A DNA stretch of 64,000 bases from Aurantimonas sp036549475 (GTDB lineage Bacteria > Pseudomonadota > Alphaproteobacteria > Rhizobiales > Rhizobiaceae): contig NZ_JAZHLI010000006.1 in the NCBI RefSeq assembly GCF_036549475.1, positions 1 through 64,000 on the forward strand, read 5' to 3'. The translations under genes and the position numbers were made by a program. Position 1 is the stretch's first letter, and every line of letters starts with the position of its first letter. The notes beneath the pieces were generated by a model. That model worked only from the letters and a program-made list of their open reading frames with translations, searched no databases and was not told where the DNA came from. Positions 44,234 through 52,802 of this stretch are shown one piece after another.

Positions 44234-45379
44234 ATGATCACGATGCTTCCCGACGCCGGCCGGCTCGGCCGCGCCACCTGCCTGGCCGCCCTGTCCCTGG
44301 CCGGTCTCTGCCTTGCGTTTCCGGCTGCGGCCCAGCCGGCCGACCCCGCACAGGGCCCGGCGGCGCCAGTCCTTCTCGGCGTCGCCGCGCCGCTGAGCGA
44401 CAGCCAGGCGATTCTCGGGCAGCAGCTCGTCGCCGGCGCGCGCGCCGCGGCCGGCACCACGGAGGGCGATGCCGCCATCGAGATCGTCGACGCCGACACA
44501 AGATGCTCGTCCGAGGGCGGCCGCCAGGCGGCGGAGACCTTCGTGGCGATGGACGCCGCGGCGGTCGTCGGCTTTCTCTGCGCCGAAGCCATCGAGGCGG
44601 CGCTGCCGGTCCTGACAGAAGCCGGCATTCCGGTGATCGACGTCGGCGTGCGCGCCAACCGGCTGACCGACCGCCGCGAGCGCACGGGCCATCTGGTCTG
44701 GCGCATCGCCCCGCGCTCCGACGCCCAGGCCGCGGCCATCGCCGGCGAGATCGCCCGGCGCTGGCAGGGCGAGCCGCTCGGCCTCGTCGACGACGGCTCG
44801 ATCGCGGCGCGCGGCCTGGCCGATGCGGTGCGCCGCCTGCTCGGCGACCAGGGCATCGAACCACAGAGCGTCGACAATTACCGCCCCGCCGAGGAAAAGC
44901 AGTTCGGCCTCGTGCGCCGGCTGGAGCGCACGGGCATCACGCGCTTCTTCATCGCCGGCGACCGGCCGGACGTCGCGATCATCATGCGCGACGCTGCCGC
45001 CTCCGGCCTGTCGTTGCAGGTGATCGGCGGCGAGGAACTGCTCGACGAGACCAGCATCGATGCACCCCTGCCCGAGGGCGTGATCGCGGTGGCCCCACGC
45101 AGCAGCTTTCCCGAACTGGCCGCCGCGGCCACGGACGAGGGCGGGTTGCTGCCGCCGCAGGGCTATTTCGGCACGGCCTATGCGGCGACCGAGATCGCCC
45201 TCACGGCGGCGCGGCGGGCGGCTGCCACCGATCGTCCCCTTGCCGAAATTCTCGGGGCGGACAGCTTCGCGACCGCGCTCGGCGAAATCGGTTTCGACGA
45301 CAAGGGCGATTCCGACCTCGACCTCTACCGGGTGTTCGAATGGCGCGGCGACCGCTTCGCCGAAGCCGGCGAAGGCTGA
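44234..45379 (+). CDS. Branched-chain-amino-acid-type ABC substrate-binding protein
   Basis: A 381-residue periplasmic binding protein of the LivJ/Leu-Ile-Val type I fold. A signal peptide covers about residues 1-33 (ending AAAQ). Recognisable parts are LLGVAAPLSDSQAILGQQLVAGARAA in the first lobe and QGYFGTAYAATEIAL in the second. No LivHMGF permease or ATPase genes accompany it, so it may serve a distant transporter or act as a sensor. It is followed four bases later by the S58 peptidase gene. ATG at 44243 is an alternative start. Confidence 0.85.
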   Translation: MITMLPDAGRLGRATCLAALSLAGLCLAFPAAAQPADPAQGPAAPVLLGVAAPLSDSQAILGQQLVAGARAAAGTTEGDAAIEIVDADTRCSSEGGRQAAETFVAMDAAAVVGFLCAEAIEAALPVLTEAGIPVIDVGVRANRLTDRRERTGHLVWRIAPRSDAQAAAIAGEIARRWQGEPLGLVDDGSIAARGLADAVRRLLGDQGIEPQSVDNYRPAEEKQFGLVRRLERTGITRFFIAGDRPDVAIIMRDAAASGLSLQVIGGEELLDETSIDAPLPEGVIAVAPRSSFPELAAAATDEGGLLPPQGYFGTAYAATEIALTAARRAAATDRPLAEILGADSFATALGEIGFDDKGDSDLDLYRVFEWRGDRFAEAGEG

Positions 45380-45383
45380 GCCC

Positions 45384-46397
45384 ATGTCCGGCGGCTGGCG
45401 GCAGGGGCCACGCAACAGCCTGACCGACCTGGCCGGCATCCGTGTGGGCCATGCCGGCGACGCGGCCCTGAAGAGCGGCACGACCGTCGTCCTGCTCGAT
45501 CGGCCGGCGGTCGCCTCCGTCGCCATTCTCGGCGGCGCTCCCGGCACCCGCGAGACGGATCTCCTGGCGCCGGAAAACACGGTGGCCGCCATCGACGCGC
45601 TGGCGCTGTCGGGCGGTTCGGCCTTCGGCCTCGACGCTGCCGCGGGCGTGCAGGCCTTCCTGGCAGAAAGCGGTCGCGGCTTTGCCGTCGGCGACGTGCG
45701 GGTGCCGATCGTTCCGGCGGCGATCCTGTTCGATCTGGCCAATGGCGGCGACAAGCGCGCCGGCTGGGATCGCTACCCGCCCTATCGCGACTTCGGCTAC
45801 GAGGCGGCCCGCACGGCCACGGAGGACTTCGCCATCGGCACGGCCGGAGCCGGCATCGGCTGCACCACGGCGACCCTCAAGGGCGGTCTGGGCACGGCCT
45901 CAACCATTCTGGCGAGCGGCATCACCGTCGCCGCCCTCGTGGCCGTCAATGCACTCGGCTCCGTCACCATTGGAACCGGCCGCCATTTCTGGGCAGCGCC
46001 CTTCGAGATGGCCGGCGAGTTCGGCGGTCTCGGCCTGCCCAGCCCCCTGCCGGCCGACGCCGCCGCCATGCGCACCAAGCTCGACCCGCGCCCGGGCACC
46101 AACACCACGATTGGCATCCTGGCCACCGATGCGGTGCTCGACAAGGCGGCCGCCAGGCGGCTGGCCATTGCCGGGCAGGATGGATTTGCCAGAGCGATCT
46201 GGCCGTCCCACACCGATTTCGACGGCGATCTGGTCTTTGCCGTTGCCACAGGCACCAGCGGTATCGCACCCGAGCCGGGCGAACGGGTGGAACTGGCCGC
46301 GGCAGCCGCCGCCACCATGGCCCGCGCCATCGCACGGGGCGTTTCGGCCGCGAGCGCACAGGACTATGATCGCTTACCCGTCTGGTCTGCGGGATGA
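45384..46397 (+). CDS. P1/S58 family N-terminal-nucleophile peptidase (DmpA/NylC-like)
   Basis: A 337-residue cytoplasmic Ntn hydrolase of peptidase family S58 (DmpA, BapA, NylC). Opening motifs NSLTDLAGIRVGHA and ALSGGSAFGLDAAAGV are typical. PGTNTTIGILATDA places the predicted self-cleavage between N240 and T241, making T241 the N-terminal nucleophile of the beta chain, as known for NylC. Substrates of relatives are beta-aminopeptides, D-amino-acid amides or nylon oligomers. It is coupled to the upstream binding-protein gene by a four-base gap. Confidence 0.93.
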   Translation: MSGGWRQGPRNSLTDLAGIRVGHAGDAALKSGTTVVLLDRPAVASVAILGGAPGTRETDLLAPENTVAAIDALALSGGSAFGLDAAAGVQAFLAESGRGFAVGDVRVPIVPAAILFDLANGGDKRAGWDRYPPYRDFGYEAARTATEDFAIGTAGAGIGCTTATLKGGLGTASTILASGITVAALVAVNALGSVTIGTGRHFWAAPFEMAGEFGGLGLPSPLPADAAAMRTKLDPRPGTNTTIGILATDAVLDKAAARRLAIAGQDGFARAIWPSHTDFDGDLVFAVATGTSGIAPEPGERVELAAAAAATMARAIARGVSAASAQDYDRLPVWSAG

Positions 46398-46460
46398 GTT
46401 GCGGCCGGTCGACCCGATGCGGTTGGCCGGCGGAACATGACCCAAGTGGGAGGAACGCAC

Positions 46461-47210
46461 ATGCCGACGCATTTCGGGTCCCCGCACCGCCTGCGCAGCT
46501 TGATGCTGGCGGCCCTGCTCGCCGCCGCGCCCGCCACGGCCCGGGCCGGCGACTTCGCCACGCTGCAGTCCTACGGCTTTTCCGCCGATGGCAGCGTCTA
46601 TGCCTTCGGCCAGTCCGGCATCCAGGATGGCTCGGGCTTTCCCTATGCGGAGATCTTCTTCCTCGATGTGAACGAGGATCGCTTCCTGGCGCCCTCGCCC
46701 GTCCGGGTGCGGCTGGACGACGACAGCGCGACCCTCGACATGGCGATGGACGAGGCCCGCAGCCGCGCCGCGTCGCTGTTCGACACCCATGATCCGCAAC
46801 CCGATGCCGGCCAGCTCGTCTTCGCCAGCCCGGCCGCCGAACTGCCGGACGATCCGCACCGGGCGCGCTTCCTGCCGCGCGCCATGGCCCCATCGTCCGA
46901 TCGGCTGGTGGAATTGCGGATCGAGACGATCCCCCTGTCCGGCCCGGCCCATTGCACGGGTTTCGGGGAGACCGTCGGCTATCGCCTGGTGCGGATCGCC
47001 ACCAAGCCCGGCACCGCCGCGCAACTCGTCCACGAAGACTCGTCCATCCCCGAAAGCCGTGGCTGCCCGCTCGATTACCGGGTGTCCGAGGTGAGAGTGC
47101 TTCAGCGTCCCGATGGCGGCTTTGCCGCGGTCGCGATCATCGGCGTCGAACAGGTCGGCTTCGAAGGCCCGGATCTGCGCTTCATCGCCAACCCGGTGCC
47201 GGTGGACTGA
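46461..47210 (+). CDS. DUF2259 domain-containing secreted protein
   Basis: A 249-residue exported protein. A signal peptide covers about residues 1-30 (ending TARA), followed by the DUF2259 opening GDFATLQSYGFSADGSVYAF and QDGSGFPYAEIFFLDV. A cysteine pair (HCTGF and GCPLDYRVSEV) could form a disulfide. Function is unknown. GGGAGGA at seven bases supports the ATG at 46461 over 46437. Confidence 0.88.
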   Translation: MPTHFGSPHRLRSLMLAALLAAAPATARAGDFATLQSYGFSADGSVYAFGQSGIQDGSGFPYAEIFFLDVNEDRFLAPSPVRVRLDDDSATLDMAMDEARSRAASLFDTHDPQPDAGQLVFASPAAELPDDPHRARFLPRAMAPSSDRLVELRIETIPLSGPAHCTGFGETVGYRLVRIATKPGTAAQLVHEDSSIPESRGCPLDYRVSEVRVLQRPDGGFAAVAIIGVEQVGFEGPDLRFIANPVPVD

Positions 47211-47303
47211 GCCGCGCACCGGAGTCCGTTGAGGCAATATAAAACGTCTGGTAGACGGCGCTCATCGCGTTTTCCCCCGCTCGTCTCCGAAAGATGTCAG
47301 CCG

Positions 47304-48614
47304 ATGATCCCTCGCTATTCCCGCCCCGACATGGTCGCCGTCTGGTCGCAGGAGACGAAGTTCCGGATCTGGTTCGAGATCGAGGCCCATGCCTGCGATG
47401 CGCTCGCCGAACTCGGCGTGATCCCGGAGAGTGCTGCCAGGACGATCTGGGAGAAGGGCGGCGCTGCGACCTTCGACATCGACCGGATCGACGAGATCGA
47501 GCGGGAAACCAAGCACGACGTCATCGCCTTCCTGACCCATCTGTCGGAGATCGTCGGACCGGACGCCCGCTTCGTCCACCAGGGCATGACCTCGTCGGAC
47601 GTGCTCGACACCTGCTTCAACGTCCAGCTGGTGCGCGCATCCGACATCCTTCTCGCCGACATGGATGCCCTGCTCGCCGCCCTCGAGCGCCGCGCCTTCG
47701 AGCACCGCGACACCGTCACCATCGGCCGCTCGCACGGCATCCACGCCGAGCCGACGACCTTCGGCGTCAAGCTCGCCCTCGCCTATGCAGAGTTCCAGCG
47801 CTGCCGCGAACGGCTGGTCGCGGCCCGCGCGGAGATCGCCACCTGCGCCATCTCCGGCGCCGTCGGCACCTTCGCCAACATCGATCCGCGCGTCGAGGAG
47901 CATGTCGCCAAGGCCATGGGGCTGACGCCGGAGCCGGTGTCGACGCAGGTCATCCCCCGCGATCGCCATGCCATGTTCTTCGCCATCCTCGGGGTCGTGG
48001 CGTCCTCCATCGAGCGACTGGCGACGGAGATCCGCCATCTGCAGCGCACCGAGGTGCTGGAAGCGGAGGAGTATTTCTCGCCCGGCCAGAAGGGCTCGTC
48101 GGCCATGCCGCACAAGCGCAACCCGGTCCTGACCGAGAACCTCACGGGTCTTGCCCGGATGGTCCGCTCCTACGCCATGCCGGCCCTGGAGAACGTCGCC
48201 CTGTGGCACGAGCGGGACATCTCGCACTCCTCGGTCGAGCGCTATATTGGTCCGGACGCGACGATCACCCTCGACTTCGCCCTCGCTCGGCTCACCGGCG
48301 TCGTCGACAAGTTGCTGGTCTATCCCGACCGGATGATGGCCAACCTCAACAAGTTCAAGGGCCTCGTCCATTCCCAGCGGGTCTTGCTGGCACTGACCCA
48401 GGCTGGCGTGTCGCGCGAGGATTCCTACCGTCTGGTCCAGCGCAACGCCATGCGGGTCTGGGAGGAGGACAAGGACTTCCTGACCGAGTTGCTGGCCGAC
48501 CCCGAGGTGACGAAGGCGCTGCCCGAGGCGACGATCCGCGAGAAATTCGACCTCGGCTATCACACCAAGCATGTCGGCACGATCTTCGAGCGGGTCTTCG
48601 GCCGCGCCGGCTGA
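47304..48614 (+). CDS. purB: Adenylosuccinate lyase
   Basis: A 436-residue member of the fumarase/aspartase superfamily. It acts twice in purine synthesis, splitting SAICAR to AICAR and adenylosuccinate to AMP. The superfamily signature GSSAMPHKRNP is intact, as are TSSDVLDTC and GRSHGIHAEPT (catalytic histidine). The ATG at 47304 gives MIPRYSRPDM, the standard N-terminus. It lies about 4.4 kb from purC, on the same strand. Confidence 0.97.
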   Translation: MIPRYSRPDMVAVWSQETKFRIWFEIEAHACDALAELGVIPESAARTIWEKGGAATFDIDRIDEIERETKHDVIAFLTHLSEIVGPDARFVHQGMTSSDVLDTCFNVQLVRASDILLADMDALLAALERRAFEHRDTVTIGRSHGIHAEPTTFGVKLALAYAEFQRCRERLVAARAEIATCAISGAVGTFANIDPRVEEHVAKAMGLTPEPVSTQVIPRDRHAMFFAILGVVASSIERLATEIRHLQRTEVLEAEEYFSPGQKGSSAMPHKRNPVLTENLTGLARMVRSYAMPALENVALWHERDISHSSVERYIGPDATITLDFALARLTGVVDKLLVYPDRMMANLNKFKGLVHSQRVLLALTQAGVSREDSYRLVQRNAMRVWEEDKDFLTELLADPEVTKALPEATIREKFDLGYHTKHVGTIFERVFGRAG

Positions 48615-48722
48615 CGGGCCCTTCTCCGGAACCATCGGCTGCGCCCAGCGGTTGGCAGACACACGGCTTCGTCCGGGTTTCTGCAGCCCCCGGGCGAAAC
48701 CGCTCAACCGGGAGGAAGAGAC

Positions 48723-48938
48723 ATGACCACGCCACGCGACCCCCAGCGCCCGAGCCAGCGCAATCACACGCTCTGGATCGTGCTGACCGTTCTCGTCGTC
48801 GCGGGAATCGTCTATTTCCTGTTCTTCACCGCCACGCCCGAAGATTCCACGCGCGATGCCGTCGGCGACGTACCGAGCGAGGCCAGCGAGGCGCCACCGC
48901 CCGCCGGCAGCGACCCGATCACCCTGCCGGCGGAATGA
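48723..48938 (+). CDS. Small single-pass membrane protein
   Basis: A 71-residue protein with a polar N-terminus, one transmembrane helix (LWIVLTVLVVAGIVYFLFF, about residues 17-35) and an acidic, proline-rich C-terminal tail that would lie in the periplasm. GGGAGGAAG stands upstream of the ATG at good spacing. I recognise no family. The SDR gene begins about ten bases after its stop. Confidence 0.75.
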   Translation: MTTPRDPQRPSQRNHTLWIVLTVLVVAGIVYFLFFTATPEDSTRDAVGDVPSEASEAPPPAGSDPITLPAE

Positions 48939-48948
48939 TCGCGTCAAG

Positions 48949-49698
48949 GTGAGTCGACGCTTCGACATCTCAGGACGCACGGTCCTCCTGACCGGCGCCT
49001 CCAGCGGCGTCGGCGCAGCGCTCGCCGCCCGCCTTGTCGAACGGGACTGCCGGGTTGTCGCCTGGTCGCGGCGGCCGCCGCCGATCGGTGGGCCCTCCAT
49101 CATCCACGAGGCGGTGGACCTGAGCGACATGGCGGCACTGGACGCAGCGCTCGACGGGCTGCTGGAGCGCCACCCCGAGCTGTCCGTCGTGATCAACAAT
49201 GCCGGAGTCTCGGAGCGGGCGGACTTGGCCGATGGCGACCCCGCGCGGCTGGACGAACTCGCCGAGATCCAGATCGCGGTCAATCTGCAGGCCCCGATCC
49301 GCATCTGCCAGCGCCTCTTCGCGCCGTTTTCCCGGCGCGGCACCGCCATGATCGTCAACAACACCAGCGGCCTCGCCGTCGCGCCGACCGTACCGCATCC
49401 GGTGTATTGCGCCAGCAAGGCGGGCCTGCGTGCCTTCACCCAGTCGATGCGCTATCAGGCCGAGGCCGCCGGCGGCCAGATCGCCGTCATCGAGATCCTG
49501 TTGGCGGTGGTCGAGACCCCGTTGAACGCAGGCTATGCCGGCCGCAAGATGCCGGTGGACAAGGCGGTTGACCGGATCATGCGCGGTCTGGCGAAAGCCG
49601 AGCCGGAGATCTGGGTCGGCCAGGCCGCGCTCCTGCGCCGGATCGCCGGGATTTCCCCGGCGCTGGCACGTCATATCCTCAAGGTAGCAACCGGTTAG
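48949..49698 (+). CDS. DltE-like short-chain dehydrogenase
   Basis: A classical SDR of about 249 residues: TGASSGVG cofactor motif, NNAG, serine in NNTSG, and catalytic YCASK. The pattern VYCASKAGLRAFTQSMRYQ and EILLAVVETPLN resembles the DltE-like (COG3967) subgroup, for which no firm substrate is known. The start is uncertain: GTG at 48949 fits the fold; the ATG at 48856 lies inside the preceding small gene and is unlikely. Confidence 0.85.
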   Translation: MSRRFDISGRTVLLTGASSGVGAALAARLVERDCRVVAWSRRPPPIGGPSIIHEAVDLSDMAALDAALDGLLERHPELSVVINNAGVSERADLADGDPARLDELAEIQIAVNLQAPIRICQRLFAPFSRRGTAMIVNNTSGLAVAPTVPHPVYCASKAGLRAFTQSMRYQAEAAGGQIAVIEILLAVVETPLNAGYAGRKMPVDKAVDRIMRGLAKAEPEIWVGQAALLRRIAGISPALARHILKVATG

Positions 49699-49763
49699 CC
49701 CTGTGCGCGCGAATTGCCGGGCGGCGCCTTGACACATATCGTGGCCAGTCGCATCTGGGTCCG

Positions 49764-50324
49764 ATGCGAGTTGCAGATGCCGACATCCTGATCGTGCCCG
49801 GATACAAGGGCTCCCCGGAGAACCATTGGCAGAGCCGTTGGGAGCGCAAGCTGTCGACCGCGCGTCGGGTCCGCCAGGCCGAATGGTCCAAGCCGGTGCG
49901 CGACGACTGGACGTCTGCCATCGCCGAGGCGGTCAACGAATCGACGCGTCCGCTCGTGCTCGTCGCCCATTCGCTCGGCGTCGCTGCGGCCGTCCAGGCG
50001 GTGCCGCAGTTCCGCAATCGGATCTCCGGCGCCTTCCTGGTGGCGCCGCCGGATGTCGGGAACGAGAGCATACGCCCCCGGCATCTGATGACCTTCGGCC
50101 CCTATCCGCGCGACCCGCTGCCGTTTCCGAGCGTCGTCATCGCCAGCCGCAACGATACCTTTTCGTCGCTGGACAGCGCGGAGGACATCGCCGCTGCCTG
50201 GGGCTCGCTGTTCATCGACGCCGGCGAATCGGGCCATATCAATGCCGAAAGCGGCCACGGTCCCTGGCCGGAAGGCCTTCTGACCTTCGGCAAGTTCATG
50301 TCGCGCCTGACCGTGGCGGCCTGA
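49764..50324 (+). CDS. RBBP9/YdeN family alpha/beta hydrolase
   Basis: A 186-residue serine hydrolase. The opening ILIVPGYKGSPENHWQSRWE is diagnostic, the nucleophile is the serine of VAHSLG, and the histidine lies in AGESGHINAESGHG. YdeN/RBBP9 proteins have measured esterase or aminopeptidase activity in some cases but no settled bacterial role. Its stop codon sits inside the left arm of a convergent hairpin (50319-50344). Confidence 0.92.
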   Translation: MRVADADILIVPGYKGSPENHWQSRWERKLSTARRVRQAEWSKPVRDDWTSAIAEAVNESTRPLVLVAHSLGVAAAVQAVPQFRNRISGAFLVAPPDVGNESIRPRHLMTFGPYPRDPLPFPSVVIASRNDTFSSLDSAEDIAAAWGSLFIDAGESGHINAESGHGPWPEGLLTFGKFMSRLTVAA

Positions 50325-50344
50325 CGCCGCGAACGGCGTCAGGC
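50319..50344. terminator. Convergent hairpin overlapping a stop codon
   Basis: GCCTGACGCCG (50319-50329) pairs perfectly with CGGCGTCAGGC (50334-50344) around a CGAA loop: 11 bp, no mismatch. It lies between the convergent hydrolase and aldolase genes and includes the hydrolase TGA at 50322-50324. No T-run is present on either side, so it may mark 3' ends by stability rather than by intrinsic termination. Confidence 0.55.
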
Positions 50345-50355
50345 AAGGTGTCGAT

Positions 50356-51126
50356 TCAGCCGGCCGCGGCCTTTGCCAGCGCGGCTGCACCGGCCGCCAG
50401 CACGCCGAAATCCGATCCGACGCAGGCCAGGCGGTAGCCGTAGCCGCGATAGCGCTGCACGTCCTGCGGGGTCGCCGCATAGATTGCCGCGATCTTGTCC
50501 GCGGAAGCCGCCGATGCCGCGATCTGCCGGATCGCCGACTCGGTCGTCTCGCTGCGCGGGTCGAGCGTGCCGTTGCCCGACAGGGCGATGGACAGGTCCG
50601 ACGGCCCCACGAAGACGCCGTCCAGGCCGTCGATCGCCAAGATCTCCGGCAGGTTGTCCAGCGCAGCCGAGGTTTCGATCATCGCGAAGGCCAGCGTCTC
50701 GGTGCGGGCCTCTGGCACATAGGCATTCCGGTCGTCGTAACCGTGCAGCTGTGCTGCGCGTGTCGGCCCGTAGGAGCGCAGCCCCGTCGGCGGATACTTC
50801 ACCACCGAGACGAAGGCGCGCGCATCCTCGGCGGTCTCGATCATCGGCATGATCAGGCCCGTCGCGCCGAAATCGAGGCAGCGGGCCGCCAGGGACCGAT
50901 CCTCGATCGGCAGCCGCACCAGCGCCGGCCGGCCGAGCAGGACCGCCCGCTCGATGCCATCGCGCAGGGACGCCACGTCGAGGAGCCCGTGCTGGACGTC
51001 GAAGGTCGCGGCATCGAAATCGGCGCGCAGGAACGCTTCGTGCACGAGCGGCTCGGGAATGCCGAGCCACGACGACAGCACGAAGCCGCCGTCGCCGAGG
51101 CGGCTGCGAAGTCTGGGAAGCGCCAT
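50356..51126 (-). CDS. HpcH/HpaI family class II aldolase
   Basis: A 256-residue pyruvate aldolase-type TIM barrel. The catalytic histidine is in DVQHGLLD, the metal ligands are probably the glutamate of AMIET and the aspartate of GPSDLS, and RLPIEDR...GATGLIMPMIET is conserved. Relatives cleave or form 4-hydroxy-2-oxo acids; the physiological substrate here is open. It starts one base after the zeta-subunit stop, so the two genes are probably co-transcribed. Confidence 0.92.
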   Translation of the reverse strand: MALPRLRSRLGDGGFVLSSWLGIPEPLVHEAFLRADFDAATFDVQHGLLDVASLRDGIERAVLLGRPALVRLPIEDRSLAARCLDFGATGLIMPMIETAEDARAFVSVVKYPPTGLRSYGPTRAAQLHGYDDRNAYVPEARTETLAFAMIETSAALDNLPEILAIDGLDGVFVGPSDLSIALSGNGTLDPRSETTESAIRQIAASAASADKIAAIYAATPQDVQRYRGYGYRLACVGSDFGVLAAGAAALAKAAAG

Positions 51127-51127
51127 T

Positions 51128-51445
51128 CTATTCGGACTGGACTTGCTTCTCGGCCTCGCCGAGGAACTGGGCCATGCGCTGACGGATCTGGTGATCCGAC
51201 TGCTCGACGCCCGCCGCGTCGAAATCCCTGCGGATCTTCTGGAACACGTCGTCGTCGCCCGGCATCAGGAAATCCGCCTTGATCACTTCCTGGGCGTAGG
51301 CATTGGCGTCGTCGCCGCTCTTGCCGAGCAGTCCCGCAGCCCACAAACCGAGCAGCTTGTTGCGCCGTGCCTCGATCCGGAAGCGGACCTCCTGGTCATG
51401 GGCATAGCGCGACTCGAAGTCCCGCTCGCGGTCGTTCAGCGACAT
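51128..51445 (-). CDS. DUF1476 protein, F1Fo-ATPase zeta-subunit type inhibitor
   Basis: A 105-residue helical protein of the DUF1476 family, which contains the zeta subunit that inhibits ATP hydrolysis by the F1Fo-ATPase in Paracoccus and other alphaproteobacteria. RERDFESRYAHDQE, ARRNKLLGLWAA and ADFLMPGDDDVFQKIR are typical. The ATG at 51445 is preceded by AGGAGG. The ATPase genes are not in the window. It diverges from purC. Confidence 0.92.
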   Translation of the reverse strand: MSLNDRERDFESRYAHDQEVRFRIEARRNKLLGLWAAGLLGKSGDDANAYAQEVIKADFLMPGDDDVFQKIRRDFDAAGVEQSDHQIRQRMAQFLGEAEKQVQSE

Positions 51446-51607
51446 GATCGTCCTCCTTGTCCGATGGCCGGGCAATCGCCTCGGCCTGGCTGATCCTTAC
51501 TGGCTGGCGCCGGCTTTTTGAAGCCGCTTTCGGCTGTCGCCAGCCCCGTGTGACCTTGATATCTGCGCACAACCGTACGACTTGCCCCTCATGCCGGCAG
51601 TCGACGA

Positions 51608-51636
51608 TTGTTAAGGTCGACCGTTTGGTCTAATGA
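51608..51636 (+). promoter_or_regulatory. Putative purC promoter
   Basis: TTGTTA (51608-51613) and TAATGA (51631-51636) are 17 bases apart, in the 259-base gap between the divergent zeta-subunit and purC genes. Transcription would start about 60 bases before the purC ATG. I see no certain PurR-like operator or riboswitch in the leader. Confidence 0.4.
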
Positions 51637-51704
51637 CCGGCATGATCGTCAGACGTCTTCGCACCGGGCCAGGGTCGGTGCCTCCACCACGATAGAGCTG
51701 CATA

Positions 51705-52469
51705 ATGACACGTCGCCGCCGTATCTACGAAGGCAAGGGCAAGATCCTCTACGAGGGCCCCGAGCCCGGCACCCTGGTCCAGTTCTTCAAGGACGATGCC
51801 ACCGCCTTCAATAAGAAGAAGCACGAAGTCGTCGACGGAAAGGGCGTCCTCAACAACCGCATTTCCGAATACATCTTCCTGCACCTGAACAAGATGGGCA
51901 TTCCGACCCACTTCATTAAGCGGCTCAACATGCGTGAGCAGCTGATCAAGGAAGTCGAGATCATCCCGCTGGAAGTGGTGGTGCGCAACGTGGCGGCCGG
52001 TTCGCTGGCCAAGCGCCTCGGCATCGAGGAAGGCACGGTACTGCCGCGCTCGATCATCGAGTTCTACTACAAGGCCGACGCGCTCGATGACCCGCTGGTC
52101 TCCGAAGAGCACATCACGGCCTTCGGCTGGGCGAGCCCGCAGGAAATCGACGACATCATGGCGCTGGCCATCCGGGTCAACGACTTCCTCTCCGGCCTCT
52201 TCCTCGGCGTCGGCATCCAGCTCGTCGACTTCAAGATCGAGATGGGCCGGCTGTATGAGGGCGACATGATGCGGATCATCGTCGCCGACGAGATCTCGCC
52301 CGATTCGTGCCGGCTCTGGGACGTGCAGACCCAGGAGAAGCTCGACAAGGACCGGTTCCGCCGCGACATGGGCGGCCTCGTCGAAGCCTATCAGGAAGTC
52401 GCGCGTCGTCTCGGCATCATGAACGAGAACGAGCCGCCCCGCCCCTCGGGGCCGGTACTGGTCAAGTGA
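51705..52469 (+). CDS. purC: Phosphoribosylaminoimidazole-succinocarboxamide synthase
   Basis: A 254-residue ATP-dependent ligase (SAICAR synthetase) that joins CAIR and aspartate in purine synthesis. IYEGKGKILYEGPEPGT, the family motif IPLEVVVRN and LVDFKIEMGR, then ADEISPDSCRLWD, are intact. It is the first gene of the purC-purS-purQ run. Confidence 0.97.
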   Translation: MTRRRRIYEGKGKILYEGPEPGTLVQFFKDDATAFNKKKHEVVDGKGVLNNRISEYIFLHLNKMGIPTHFIKRLNMREQLIKEVEIIPLEVVVRNVAAGSLAKRLGIEEGTVLPRSIIEFYYKADALDDPLVSEEHITAFGWASPQEIDDIMALAIRVNDFLSGLFLGVGIQLVDFKIEMGRLYEGDMMRIIVADEISPDSCRLWDVQTQEKLDKDRFRRDMGGLVEAYQEVARRLGIMNENEPPRPSGPVLVK

Positions 52470-52539
52470 GGCGGCGCCGTGCCGTCAAGCAGCCGGTGCC
52501 GGCATTGAGACTGGTCTATTCCAAGGACAGGCGGATATC

Positions 52540-52782
52540 GTGATCAAGGCACGCATTGTCGTCACGCTGAAGAACGGCGTCCTCGACCCGCAGGGCAAGG
52601 CGATCGAGGGCGCGCTCGGCCATCTCGGCTTCGACGGCGTCGGATCGGTCCGCCAGGGCAAGGTGTTCGACGTCGAGATCGACGGCGAGGACCGCGCCGC
52701 GGCCGAGGCGTCGCTCGACGACATGTGCGCCAGATTGCTGGCCAATGCCGTCATCGAGAACTACACTGTGGAGATCGCGTAG
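52540..52782 (+). CDS. purS: FGAM synthase subunit PurS
   Basis: An 80-residue subunit of the three-part formylglycinamidine ribonucleotide synthase, which scaffolds PurL and PurQ. KARIVVTLKNGVLDPQGKA and the C-terminal ANAVIENYTVEI are characteristic. The start codon is GTG. It follows purC by 70 bases and precedes purQ by about 380 bases, the space being taken by a small frame-shifted gene. Confidence 0.96.
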   Translation: MIKARIVVTLKNGVLDPQGKAIEGALGHLGFDGVGSVRQGKVFDVEIDGEDRAAAEASLDDMCARLLANAVIENYTVEIA

Positions 52783-52802
52783 GGGTTGTACCAGAGGGTA
52801 TG

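Noticed and set aside
47262..49439. 725-residue frame opposite purB and the SDR gene
   Set aside because: Shadow of conserved plus-strand genes; no recognisable domain.
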